From NCBI RefSeq assembly GCF_003576645.1, contig NC_044922.1:14239985-14303984 (forward strand): a stretch of 64,000 nucleotides of DNA. Reading direction: 5' to 3'. The number at the start of each line of letters is the position of its first letter. The first letter of the stretch is position 1. This stretch comes from Ipomoea triloba. Lineage: Eukaryota; Streptophyta; Magnoliopsida; Solanales; Convolvulaceae. Positions 49,020 to 60,302 of this stretch are shown here, one piece after another. The notes beneath the pieces were generated by a model. The model saw only the letters and a list, made by a program, of their open reading frames with translations, searched no databases and had not been told where the DNA came from. The translations under genes and the position numbers were made by a program.

Positions 49020-49690
49020 TGTGACAGAGTAATTGGGTACCCGACCCGGAACCACGGGCAGCACCCAAGCAAGACAATGAAAGGACGTTCAAACTAGCTG
49101 ATAATGCTAATTACGAGTACCAAATAAAACCGAAAAATACAATCTCTTATTGCCTCAAGGATCCAAACCCGGTTACAAGTCAAGTAAGGGCTCAAAGGGC
49201 TCGGCGAGTCGGCAGTGGGCTTCCCTACTGTCCGAGCTCTCTCTAAGTCTTAGTCTAGAAACGGCCAAAAGATCCTCTCTCCCCTCATAAATGCGCTATT
49301 TATAAGGGAGAAAAGTGCGGTTACCGGACCTCCGGCATGGCGGGAACGTGGCGCGCATGCGCCCACCTCACTCTACGCCCAAACGGGAAGGAATACGTGG
49401 CAATCATTGGCACGCCGCGTCATGGGCCCATCGGGAGTACTGTTCGGCTCGTGACAGCCGACCTCACTAGGGCCTCCCGACCAACCGATCACCCGACCAC
49501 CGGGTCCGGAGTGTATCCGACCGGTCCTAGAGTATATTCACTATCACTAGCCGTTCAACATTTCACTCCAATAGTACTCCAACGGCTCCTCAGCATTAAC
49601 ACTCCATTACTGCACATTTAATATAGGACGTTATGCTCAGGAAGATAAAAGGGTGCTCACAACACTTTCTGAGGCACGCAACATTTACTA
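49020..49690. mobile_element. GC-rich insertion, possibly a solo LTR
   Basis: Sharp composition change inside the Harbinger element. It starts near TGTGACAGAGT, may end near GCTCACA, and has a TATA-like TATTTATAAGG at 49309-49319. No matching target duplication was found, so solo LTR is only a suggestion. The frame at 49337-49621 has no recognisable motif. Confidence 0.35.
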
Positions 49691-49789
49691 GGTTGAACTC
49701 ACTATTGTAAACTCACTATTATACTCTTACATTGAAATCAGTAATACAAAAGATACCGGTAACATATTATTACCGTCAGTGTGCAAAAA

Positions 49790-50036
49790 GTTATTAGTAG
49801 TAAGAATGTCACACAATTTACAAAATGAAATAGGCCGCATTCTAATAATGCTAATACATTTTTTATCACCATCACACAAAATATTAATTTATGTAAGTAT
49901 CTCAGTCATAATCTCTATTGACAATCTCATGCTCTATTTGATTTTTATTCCTAAGAAGTTGCAATAGAAAAATCCCAGCAGCTAGTATTGCACTTGATGC
50001 ACTCATAACAGCAACACGTATATGATTATTATCCAT
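49790..50036 (-). pseudogene. Harbinger transposase N-terminal fragment
   Basis: Starts at ATG 50036 with MDNNHIRVAVMSASSAI and continues to EIVNRDYD. After a frameshift comes CISIIRMRPISFCKLCDIL, the conserved N-terminal block of plant Harbinger transposases (compare CISLLRMNREAFFKVCGML at about 60200). The rest of the enzyme is missing. Confidence 0.7.
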
Positions 50037-50180
50037 CTATACAATCCAAAAATGCAAAATAATCACCATAATATCACAATTGTTACAAATCATTCATTTA
50101 TAACCAAAAAAAAAACACAAAACAAAAAACAATATCTCAAAAACATAACAAAAAAATACATAAAAACCAATAAATCCATT

Positions 50181-50247
50181 GGTTTGCGAAACCAGTTGGT
50201 GCCCGACTGGTTTCCGAAACCAGTCGGTCGAACTGGTTTCGCAAACC
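50181..50247. repeat. nested inverted repeats (cruciform-capable)
   Basis: GGTTTGCGAAACCAGT (50181-50196) is perfectly complementary to ACTGGTTTCGCAAACC (50232-50247). Between them GACTGGTTTC and GAAACCAGTC form a second palindrome with a one-base loop (50205-50225). Further degenerate copies continue to 50275. Confidence 0.95.
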
Positions 50248-50553
50248 AGTCCGTCGGACTAGTTGCGAAATCAGTCCAATTTTTTTGCTCATAAATGGGA
50301 AAATATTTTCAGATCTTTAGGTCTGAGAATATAAATCATAAAAATTACAAGTGAAAAAAGAAAAGGAAGAAACATACCTTGATGGCTTGATGATAGGAAG
50401 ATGGCAAGAAGAATAAGAAGCGCAATTGGGAGTAGAACCAGAGGCAGAGGGCGGAAGGGAGAGGAGATGTCAGAGTAAGGTTTAGAAAATGACTTCCCTC
50501 AAAAGGGACTTATTTTCCATTGACCACATTTTCCTTCCTCTTCCCAAACACCA

Positions 50554-50830
50554 AAATAAAGTGGGAATTGTATGGGTTTTCAACTCATGTATAAATATCA
50601 AATAATCAAATAATAGATAATAAAATTAAAAACAATAAAAAAAATGTATTAAATTATATATAGGTTCATATTTGAACCTTATTTAAGATGTGAACTTGAG
50701 CGTATATGAGTGGGATAACAAAATTACTAGGCCTACGTACCTTGTTGACCCTCATGAATGACACACTATTCGACTTGTTTGCCCTGTGCAAATCAACAAA
50801 GACAATCTAGAGTAGTTTGGATTAAAAATA
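50554..50830. other. spacer, nothing recognised
   Basis: AT-rich; no frame or repeat of note. Confidence 0.4.
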
Positions 50831-50888
50831 TGGAGTAGATGATGCTAGTACACATAAGTACTCAATAGGTAATTGGTTATACTTTAAG

Positions 50889-51098
50889 ATGGTGGACTCG
50901 AATCCCATTGTCGAACAAGTACATGAGTATGAGAACCTTGTAGCTAAACTAATGAGTGAAGGTATGTCTTTTGAAGTACTGCAAGCAAACGCTTTAATAG
51001 AAAAATTAATGTTTGACTCTTGGCTGAAATTTCGCAATAAAATAAAACAAAATAAGCAAGACTTGAAAATGTTTAAACATGTTGTACTTATTATGTAA
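50889..51098 (+). pseudogene. Ty1/copia gag fragment
   Basis: About 70 codons with MVDSNPIVEQVHEYENLVAK, then FEVLQANALIEKL and WLKFRNKIKQNKQDLKM, a typical segment of plant copia gag proteins. The frame is open upstream at LYFK, also family-like. No LTR, pol or zinc knuckle is nearby, so it is a stranded relic. Confidence 0.75.
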
Positions 51099-51545
51099 AC
51101 GTCATATTTTGTAGTATAAAAGGCAATTCTCTGTGATAGACTAATAGTAGGGGGACACACTCAAGCTTGTACTCAAACACAAAGATACAACTACGTACTC
51201 TATTTGATTATTTCTTTCCATAATACATTTCGATAAGTTTTAATACCATCAGACACATTTTAAGAATACCAAACCATGGGTGAGGCTTAATATAAGTTAG
51301 AGATATGATGGATGCTTTGTAATGGCATACTTTCTTTTGAAACTTATACCTTAAATTATTTTTTGTAATAAATCAATCTTGAGACAATTAATGTATGGTA
51401 GTAAAGATACTTTAATTATTTTATGATATTATAAAAGGGAAATTTATAATTTTAGTCATTGACTTATAGCACAAGTGCAATTTTAACAATGAGTTGCAAT
51501 AATATATTAATATCTCCTAATTAATTAGTCACCAAGGTGGCGCAC
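51099..51545. other. spacer, nothing recognised
   Basis: AT-rich; may still be copia-derived but no domain is visible. Confidence 0.35.
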
Positions 51546-51735
51546 TTACAAGACGTTTGGTTGGAATGAAGGAATTAGGTGAGAAATGAATTGTAATTCG
51601 ATGGGAAAAGAATAAGGTAAGAATAAAGTAGGAATTGAAATTACCGTGTTTGATATGCAGGAATAGGAGTATAGGGAATTAAAAGGTAAGAAGTGACACA
51701 ATGACTGAAATGTCATTATGTAGTACATACTAATA

Positions 51736-51831
<96 letters not shown>

Positions 51832-51837
51832 GATTAT
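51546..51837. repeat. DNA-transposon-like end, left copy of the LINE's target duplication, microsatellite
   Basis: ACGTTTGGTTGGAATGAAGG near 51553 resembles the end of a Harbinger-type element, perhaps of the one at 56-60 kb. From about 51625 the sequence is repeated after the LINE (55489-55650), including AATTACCGTGTTTGATATGC and TGAAATGTCATTATGTAGTA. It ends in (AAT)n followed by (ATT)n (51733-51830). Confidence 0.75.
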
Positions 51838-54800
51838 GATTTTAACGATCTTGCTTCCCCGAATGAAAAACGCGGTACTCATCCGCATCCTACGGCTCTC
51901 ATGGAAGGTTTTAATCTCACTTTAGAGGATTGTGGCCTCTTTGACTTGGGAATGAGGGGAAGAAGTTTTACCTGGGAACGTGGTAGAGGTACAGAGAATT
52001 GGGTGGAGGAGAGACTGGATAGAGCGGTTGCTATGGCTGACTAGTGCACAATCTTTCCCCATGCTACAGTATACAATCATGATGTTCTCTCATCTGATCA
52101 TTCGGCTCTTTCTGTTGAGTTGGAGGGTCCGAGGATTGCTAGAAGTCGCAGGAGGTTCATGTTCGAGAATGCATGGTTAACAGACTCTGGTTGCAAGGAT
52201 GTGGTAGTTAGGTCTTGGAACTCGTCTATGGCAGATACGCTGCCAGTAAGGCTGGAAAAATGTAGCTTGGACCTCAAGAAGTGGGGAGGTGATTTTATAA
52301 GGAAGATTAGTAGGGAGGTGGACGTGTTGCAGTCACGGTTAAATATGTTGAGAGGTAGACGAGATGTAGTAGCCTTGACAAGGGTGAGGGAGTTGGATTC
52401 TAAAATTCGTTCCTTGCTAGACCAACAGAATGTTTATTGGCGTCAGAGAGCCAAGCAACACTGGCTGCAACAAGGTGACAGGAACACTAAGTTTTTTCAC
52501 CATTATGCATCGGCCCGAAGGAGGAAAAACCGTATAGAGAAGCTCCGAGATGATTCTGACCGGTGGGTTGAAGGGGGTGATATTCTGAGACATGCCATGC
52601 AATATTTTCAAAACATTTTTACAACAAAAGGGGCTGTTATTGGTGATGCACTGGATGGGATGGTGCCGGCAATTAATGATGTCGATAACGTGAATCTCTT
52701 GAAACTTTTTATGATTGATGAAGTGAAAAGTGCGCTATTCTCCATGGCACCTGATAAATCGCCAGGCCTAGATGGTTATAGCCCGGCTTTCTACCAACAT
52801 TTTTGGGGAGAAATTGGAAATGATGAGGCTTAGTTTATTATCACTTGTGCGAATAATGACTCCTTCCCTACGGGTTTCAATGATGCGTACATTACTCTTG
52901 TCCCGAAAAAGACGACTTCGGTGAATATGGGGGATCTTAGACCCATTGCTTTATGCAACGTCCTATATAAGATCCTATCGAAGATGTTGGCAAACCGATT
53001 GAAAGTTGTTCTTGATCGTGTGATCTCAGTTTCTCAAAGTGCCTTTCTGCCTGGTCGTTTGATTACTGATAACGTGTTAATTGCGTCCAAGGTCATTCAC
53101 TTTTTGAACCGTAAGAGAGAAGGGCGTGACGGGTGGTGTGCTCTGAAGTTAGATATGGCCAAAGCATATGACAAGATGGAGTGGTCTTTTTTAGAGACTA
53201 TTATGCACAGAATGGGATTTCACCATCGGTGGATTCATATGATCATGCGTTGCGTTACCACTGTCAGATATAAAGTTGGGGTGAATGGTGAACTCTCTGA
53301 CTTTATTTTGCCGTCCTGTGGCCTTCGCCAGGGAGATCCTCTCTCTCCCTATTTGTTTATTCTATGTGCGGAGGGGCTCTCATTCCTACTATCAACAGCT
53401 GCCCGAAACCGTGTGATATCTCCTTGTGTTATAGCTAGAGGTGCACCTGGCATCTCCCACTTGTTTTTTGCGGACGACAGCTTATTGTTCTTTAAGGCTA
53501 CGGTTCAGGAGGCTGAAGCTATTAAAAGTTGCCTGGTGGTTTATGAAAGGATGTCAGGCCAAACTGTCGACTATAATAAATCATGCATTGTCTTTAGCCG
53601 AAATACTCTGGAACATATACGTACTGCTGTGGCTGGTGTGTTTCATGTGAATCAGTCCACTAATATTGGACGTTATCTGGGACTGCCCATGGGAATTGCA
53701 CGCAATAAACGGGAAGTTTTCTCTTATATTGAATCCAAGTTGATTGGTCGGCTGAGTGGTTGGAATAAGAAGATTTTGTCAAGAGCCGGTAAAGAAGTCC
53801 TCCTGAAAAGTGTAGCTCAAGCCTTACCTACATATTCTATGAGCATTTATTACTTACCGGTTACGCTTTGTGAGCGAATTGAAAGGGTAATGAATAAGTT
53901 TTGGTGGGGCACGAGTGGTGGAAGTAATGGTATACGGTGGATGGCTTGGAACAGGATGTGCACTCAGAAGTCGCAAGGAGGCCTTGGTTTTAAAGTGCTA
54001 AGCCGGTTTAATGTGGCTCTCTTGGCTAAGCAGGGATGGAGACTTATGACTAATCCTACATCTCTGGCTGCCAAACTATATAAGGCGAGGTACTTCCCCC
54101 ACGATGATTTCCTGGATGCGAAAATTGGTGCGAATCCGAGTTACTGTTGGAGGTCAATACTAGTCGGTCAAGAGGTTCTGTGAATGGGTTCTTATCGAAG
54201 GATCGGGAATGGTCGTGATACGTGTGTTTGGAGGCATGCATGGCTTCCAGATGAGAGCTTACCTTATGTTCAAACTCCGGTTCCTGATTTTAATCAAAAT
54301 ATGAAAGTAAGTGAACTTATTGATTCTCTTTCGCATGATTAGAATAGGGAGTTATTGAACACTATATTTATACCACGTGATGTTGGATTGATCCTTAAAA
54401 TCCCTGTGAGTTTTAACTTTGACGATAGTTGGTGTTGGAGAGGTGACATAAGGGGTTTATACTCTGTGAAGAATGGCTATAAGGCTTTGTCTACTGGGAC
54501 CGACAGTAATGTTAGTATACCTTGGAAGTCGATCTGGAGCCTAAAAATTCCCCCGGTAGTTTGTAACTTTGTTTGGCGATGCATGCATAATATTCTTCCT
54601 GTATTGACAGTGTTAGCAGGTCGTAGGGTTCTAGTTGATGTTTTGTGTCCTCTTTGCCGGCATCACCCGGAGTCACTGGATCATTTGATGAAGGACTGCG
54701 AAATTGTTGTACCTCTTTGGCAAACTATTCTGACCAATAATATTCCTGGGATTGGTGAGGGTGGTATTGCTTGGTTCTGTGATATCTTATTGAGGGGGGA

Positions 54801-55419
54801 AGCAGTGCTTAAACTACGTATTATAGCAGCCTGGTGGAGTATATGGAGAGCTCGAAATGAACTGGTGTGGAATGGCAAGCCCTGGCAGTTGAATACTGTG
54901 GTGAATGAAATCCAACGTAGCATGGAGATGTGGCAGAATCTGGGGAATATTACAGGTGCAACGCACGGTCCCTTGCATGCATGGCAGGTTGACAATGCGG
55001 GGAGTAGTGATGCTATTAAGGTCTTTGTGGATGCTGCTGTTTTCCCGAATCCTGAGCGTGCTTTTTATGGTTGTGTAGTGTTCAATTCGACAGGTCTCTT
55101 TTTGGCGGCTCGAAATGGGATCCTTCGGTGTATGAACGATGTACACTTAGCGGAAGCTATGGCGGTAAAGGAGGCACTCTCGTGGGTCAAAGATAAAGGT
55201 TATACTAAAGTTAAAATATTCTCAGATTGTCAGACGGTTTGTTGCTTGTTAAATGGGTCAAGGTCTGATGTGTCATATGCTGGTTGTGTTATTGGTGACT
55301 GCAAGGAGCTTGGTCGACACTTTGAATCAGTGTCTTTTATGTTTGTTTCTAGATTAGAGAATGAGTGTGCTCATGCTTTAGCTAGAGCTACTGATTCGCA
55401 CCCTAGTCCTACTAGTTAG
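51838..55419 (+). pseudogene. LINE ORF2: endonuclease remnant, reverse transcriptase, zinc region, RNase H
   Basis: One continuous frame with four nonsense codons (52042, 52831, 54181, 54340). It starts at the endonuclease DFNDL motif and continues through RSFTWERG and LDRAVA to SSDHSAL. Reverse transcriptase motifs are PDKSPGLDGYSPAFYQ, LRPIALCNVLYK, FLPGRLITDNVL, KLDMAKAYDKMEW, GLRQGDPLSPYLF and the catalytic FADDSLLF. A zinc-binding region (LCPLCRHHPESLDHLMKDC) and an RNase H domain (VFVDAAVFPNPERAFYG, LAEAMAVKEALSWVK) follow. Three stops are TAG where TGG is expected and one is TGA, all consistent with G-to-A or C-to-T change. Not functional. Confidence 0.93.
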
Positions 55420-55491
55420 TTTTCATCTATTCCTGGTTGTATTGCACATTTACTTTAATGAAGTTCTTATGGTTGGTTTTCAAAAAAAAAA
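51838..55491 (+). mobile_element. 5'-truncated L1-type LINE retrotransposon
   Basis: Begins inside the endonuclease and ends with a 3' untranslated tail and a short A-run (55482-55491). Flanked by a direct duplication of about 160-200 bp (51625-51833 and 55489-55650), much longer than usual. Inserted next to a TAA/ATT microsatellite. Confidence 0.93.
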
Positions 55492-55650
55492 GTAGGAATT
55501 GAAATTACCGTGTTTGATATGCAGGAATAGGAGTATAGGGAATTGAAAGGTAAGAAGTGACACAATGACTGAAATGTCATTATGTAGTACATACTAATAA
55601 ATAATAATAATAATAATAATAATTATTATTATTATTATTATTATTATTAT
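55489..55650. repeat. right copy of the LINE target duplication
   Basis: Repeats 51625 onward; the unique 105 or so bases differ at one position (AATTGAAAGG against AATTAAAAGG), followed by a shorter (AAT)n(ATT)n tract. Confidence 0.92.
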
Positions 55651-55729
55651 TTTGTCATATGAATACTCCATAAAATACACAACCTACTTAAAGAAGTTCA
55701 TCATCATAACAAGTTCAATACCAAACTTA

Positions 55730-56005
55730 ATACAATGTTAAGCTTCTCAAAAGTGAAATTCAAAACATCTTCAAATTCTAATTTTACAATATAACAAGTT
55801 TAATAAAATGTTAAGCTTATTAAAAGCTTACATCCAAAAAAACCTCATAAAATATTACAAATATTACAATACCACACGCTTTAATAAAATGTTAAGCTTA
55901 TTAAAAGTTTACATAAAAAAAACATCATAAAATATTTACAAATATTAAAATACCACACACTTAATAAAATGGTAAGCTTATCAAAAAAGCTTACATACAA
56001 AAATC
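55730..56005. repeat. tandem repeat of about 78 bp, three to four units
   Basis: AATAAAATGTTAAGCTTATT-type words begin successive units at about 55802, 55883 and 55963, with an earlier degenerate one at 55729. It lies in the 3' flank of the Harbinger ORF1. Confidence 0.75.
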
Positions 56006-56053
56006 ATCATAACATACTAATTTGTGGTACAACATCCACATCCACCAACAAAG

Positions 56054-57170
56054 TCAATGTGCAACCATAAAAGCTCTCACGCATTCTAATCCTCGATCTG
56101 GTGAAAGGCTAAAAAACACAAGCATCTGATCTGGATGCTCAGGAAGTTTGATCAAAGCCATCAAATACTCTTCATTTGATAATCCGTCAATTTAAATTAA
56201 CTCTTTATCTAATTGTTACACTTTTTCTTAAAGAGTTAATTTAGTTCTAATGATCTTGCTTAGTTTATTACCAATCATTACTCATGTTTCACTAAACATC
56301 ATTGCAGCATTGTGAAATGATTGTGAAGTAATTGGTTCATCTCTATTACTAATCTTCCTCTTCCTTCTTCCACCACTAAACAATGATTCATAATTTGTTT
56401 CACTTCGTGCCCTATTACCTGATGAAGATTAAGCTTGGGTATAAAGTAAATTAAAGTTTTCACATAATTAGAATGAAATTTTCATACAAGTATAAAGATA
56501 TTACCTGATGAAGATTGAGCTTAAATAAATATTAAATTTATATCCGGCATATCTTCATCACCAGCATCTTCATCTTCACTAGCTAGATTGATCCCACCAA
56601 TGCCTTCCTCATTAGTCATTTATTCAATAATATCTTCTTTAATTTGTGCATTCATCCCTATTGTACTATCTTTTGCATATATAGAACTGAATTCATGATA
56701 GAAAAGAAAACTTTTCATTTTGAACTGAGCAATTTCTTTGTGAGTCTAAATAAATGAAATTTTCATATAAGTATAAAGTAAATTAAAGTTTTCACATGAT
56801 TAGAATGAAATAAAAATGCTTACACCTATATAAGAATGCCACACATAGTCTTTAGTCGTGACCATCTTTCTTTCTTCATCACATCCAAAGCCACTGTTAT
56901 TACTAGTGAAAAGATCATGTACTACGCTCCAGTTTTTTTTCAAAGTCCTTATCCTTGACTCAATATGAGGTTTAGTTTTTATGTTCAAAGTCGGTAATTT
57001 AGCTTTTAGCATCCTCTCCAGCTCATAAAATACCCACCTTTGAATCAAGTATCAACGTTCTTTGTTCCTAAATTATGTAGGTCAACCATACAAGAAACTA
57101 AGGCAACATATTCCTCATGGGTCCACCTCCTTGACTTATTTTTTGAACTGCCTATGTCACTAGTTGTCAT
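56054..57170 (-). pseudogene. Harbinger ORF1, Myb/SANT-like DNA-binding protein
   Basis: Starts at ATG 57170 (MTTSDIGSSKNKSRRWTHEE, then YVALVSCMVDLHN). After a frameshift comes FYELERMLKAKLP, TKPHIESRIRTLKKNWSVVH and DYVWHSYIG, the L10-interacting-Myb type domain found in PIF/Harbinger ORF1. After a probable intron (donor near 56831) an acidic stretch ends in EDEDAGDEDMPDI. The C-terminus QMLVFFSLSPDRGLECVRAF reaches the stop at 56054. Several internal stops disable it. In the family this protein helps bring the transposase to the element ends and into the nucleus. Confidence 0.8.
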
Positions 57171-57542
57171 AATTCGTTACAATAACAAAACGTTAATAAA
57201 GACATTAAAATAGCAGGAGAGTTTATATATAACAAACATAAAAGTTAATAAATTCACTCATTATATATTAGCAAAGAGTTCACAATAACAAATAAAATCA
57301 CTCATTACATCATAGCAAAGAGTTCATAGTAACAAATAAAATCATTCATTACATCATAGCAAAGAGTTCACGATACCAAATTAAATAATGTTTTACTACA
57401 AGTATTAGAAGTCATAATAAAACAATGGAGAGGCTTGAACACTAATGTTGCCTTGATGTTTGCCAATCATTGAAATTTCTATTGCTAATTCCATTCAACA
57501 ATTCATCCAAGCATCCGAGGGCTCAATCGTATGTATAATATT

Positions 57543-57658
57543 TAGAGCTGTCAATACGGGTTGGCGGGACAAGACGGGCCGCGGGTCTAAGCGGCCCGGG
57601 CAAAAAAAACCCACTCTTTGCCAAGCCTGTGTTTCAATGGCCTGGACTGCCCCTCCTT

Positions 57659-57712
<54 letters not shown>

Positions 57713-58346
57713 CAATATAAACACAAATGATACATACACAATACAGATGTTCGCACATATCGAATCTGGTTTTACTTAGAAATTGGCTACATAATTTTCA
57801 ATTGCAAATCAATTATTACAATTAGGCATTACAAATTTAAGAAACATGTTATTCTTCATTCTTGTGAACTCAGTTCACCTGGTGATCGAGAGTGAGCTTG
57901 GAGCCTTCGGCGTTAGACAACTCACGCCTGGACGTGGACGCTGGTTCACGCTGCCACGCTAAGTGGGAGATGGAGAAGAGGACTGGAGGAGAGATCGGCG
58001 ACTTGGAAGTTAGAGGAATGGAGGTGACTGCTGTGTTTGGGTGGAGAATGGAGGAGGCGGAGAAGAATGGAGATCCAAGAGTGTTTTGAAGGAGGAGACA
58101 ACTTAAATTGTTATTTGGAAAACTAGGGTTATTAAAATTTTATATAATTATATAAATTATTTTTTTAAAAATAATTGGCGGTCAGCCCGCGGCAAGCCAT
58201 GCCCGCCCCGCAAAGCCCACAGGCTTAGGCGGGGCGGGCAAAAAAAACCCACTCCTTGGCGGGCTATTATTTTCAAAACCCATCCCTACCTAAGTAGGGG
58301 GTAGGACGGCCTGGCCCGGCGGGTTAAGCCCATTTTGACGGCTCTA
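57543..58346. mobile_element. non-autonomous hAT element in the Harbinger transposase
   Basis: Ends TAGAGCTGTCAATACGGG and (inverted) TAGAGCCGTCAAAATGGG. Flanking octamers ATAATATT and ATTATATT match at 7 of 8. Removing it rejoins the DENI and IEPSDAW parts of the transposase C-terminus. GC-rich subterminal inverted repeats (GGCGGG, GGCCCGGGC) surround a TA microsatellite (57658-57707). The frame 57892-58089 has no known motif. Confidence 0.9.
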
Positions 58347-58756
58347 ATTATATTCTCATCATCTTCACCAGGTTCATCATTTACTCCTACAAACTCACCA
58401 AAATCATTCTCTAATGGATCAACACTCATAAATTGCCTAATAAAGTTATGAAGTAAACAACATGCTATATAAATGTGGTTATGTGTCCTTATAGGATAAT
58501 AAGATGGACTTCTAAGAATAGCACATCTCATTTTTAATAACCCAAAACACCTCTCAATCACATTGCGGGCTGCAACATGTTTCATATTAAAATATTCTTC
58601 GAGACTTGTTGGTTAATAACCTTGACGTCATTCATTCAAGTGATACCGTTGACCCTAAAAGGTGCTAAAAAGCCTTCAAAATTTGCATAACCCGCATCAA
58701 CTAGATAATAACAACCTATATTAAAAAAATAATAATAAATGACTTAATCATTAGAC

Positions 58757-59622
58757 GAGTTAATTCCAACAATGGTCCTCCAACTATTCTGATTTTCAAA
58801 AATTAGTCATTGTCTTTTAATTTGAACGAAAAAGACACTTGACTTTCAAATTTGTTCTAGTATTAATCCTTCCGTTTAACTTCAATTAGTTAGGCGTTAG
58901 GTTAGGGGCTAAAATGGTCTTTTCATTAGCTAACCTTATTTTTCTTCACTGATAACAAAGTGAAGCAATAACATCTGTACACGTTTTAGTGGATTTCTTT
59001 CTTCCTAAACTTTGTAGAAGCAATAAGGTACAAGATTTTGGGGGTCATCATATCCCGTTACCCACAACCATATTTCTTCACATGATAAAGTTGTTGCTTT
59101 TTTTATGTTTGCATTTGGGAAAAATTTTGTCTTCAATTTGTTGTATCTTTTGCTTGTGCTTTCTTCTATCTTCTACTCCACAACACCGCAATTCTTTCCA
59201 TAAAATTGAACAAAACATTTGTCAAATTTATGTCAATATAAATGCTTGGTTAATAATCCTCACGAAGAGCAATTCTGAGCTGCATATCTTACTTTGCCAA
59301 AAAGCATCCCTCTATGGACTAAGATTAGGGATGTCCAGCACCACAAGAAAAATCATACATGCAAAATAGTACAATAATGTGTTTGCTACGATTTAATGAA
59401 CAACCAAACAATCTAATCAACCATTTCCTTGATGGAGCCCAGTAGTGAACTGAGGAAGAAGAAGGCTAGGTAATGAAAAAACCATTTTAGCCCCTAACCT
59501 AACGCCTAACTAACTGAAGTTAAACGGAATGACCATTGTTGGAATTTTTCGTCCAAATTAAAAGACGGCGACTAATTTTGAAAAATTAGAATAGTCGTAT
59601 GACCATTGCTGGAATTAACTCA
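58757..59622. mobile_element. long-TIR DNA element in the Harbinger intron
   Basis: Starts GAGTTAATTCCAACAATGGTC and ends with its inverted counterpart GACCATTGCTGGAATTAACTC. Inverted similarity extends roughly 170-180 bases each side (for example TTAGGGGCTAAAATGGTC against GACCATTTTAGCCCCTAA in spirit). Long inverted repeats suggest a Mutator-like origin, but no 9-bp duplication is evident. No transposase. Confidence 0.65.
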
Positions 59623-60302
59623 TAAAATGTCATATCTTAATTTTATACAAGACTTACCATAAGGCACTTTCAATGGATGTGCCCTAATAATTGCATCACA
59701 AAGAACTCGACTATCGAATACTGATCCTTTACGAGTTTGATACTCTAGGCTTATTAGCAATATTTTACATAAACCTTGATAAATGTTTCATCCAGTGAAC
59801 CCAAACAATTCTATAATCAAAACACAAAACATTTAATTAAAAAAAACACACCTAAATATATACAATATTTATTTGCATAAAGTTGTAAAATGATTAAAAT
59901 ACCTTAAACCACTTTCACCGATTATCCGATGAGTTACTTGGGATAGGCTTGGGTTTTGCAAACAAGTGACCTTGTAAATGCACAAGTGGATTTAAAACTT
60001 TATGAACACTTCAGCTAATACTCTCACTCGATCTTCTAAAATTTTGTCTAATAACTCGGTTTTAACATAGTGAGCAAGAATATGCAAAAATATTGCAACT
60101 TGTTCGTCAATAAGCATGTTTCTTTTTGTTGATTTAAGTCCTTCTATACTTTCTAGCATTCCACATACCTTGAAAAAGGCTTCTCTATTCATCCTAAGTA
60201 GGGAAATGCATGCTTCATCATTGTCATATATAATTTGTCTCACATAATCTCGTTTGCCAAAAAATCAAGAGAATAACGCCTACTAATTCTTGGACTAGAC
60301 GT

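Larger units (their letters stand above)
47894..50553 (-). mobile_element. deleted PIF/Harbinger element
   Basis: The ends resemble each other in inverted orientation (GGTGTGTTTGCAAAG left; CCCAAACACC right), and TAA occurs next to both ends, the usual target for this superfamily. Inside on the minus strand are the N-terminus of a Harbinger transposase (49790-50036) and the C-terminal part of the companion ORF1 protein (48413-48960). The DDE core is absent and a GC-rich insertion separates the parts. Confidence 0.55.

Noticed and set aside
49337..49621. 94-codon frame in GC-rich insertion
   Set aside because: No motif; composition effect.
57892..58089. 65-codon frame inside the non-autonomous hAT element
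   Set aside because: No transposase motif and too short; probably relic flank of the parent element.
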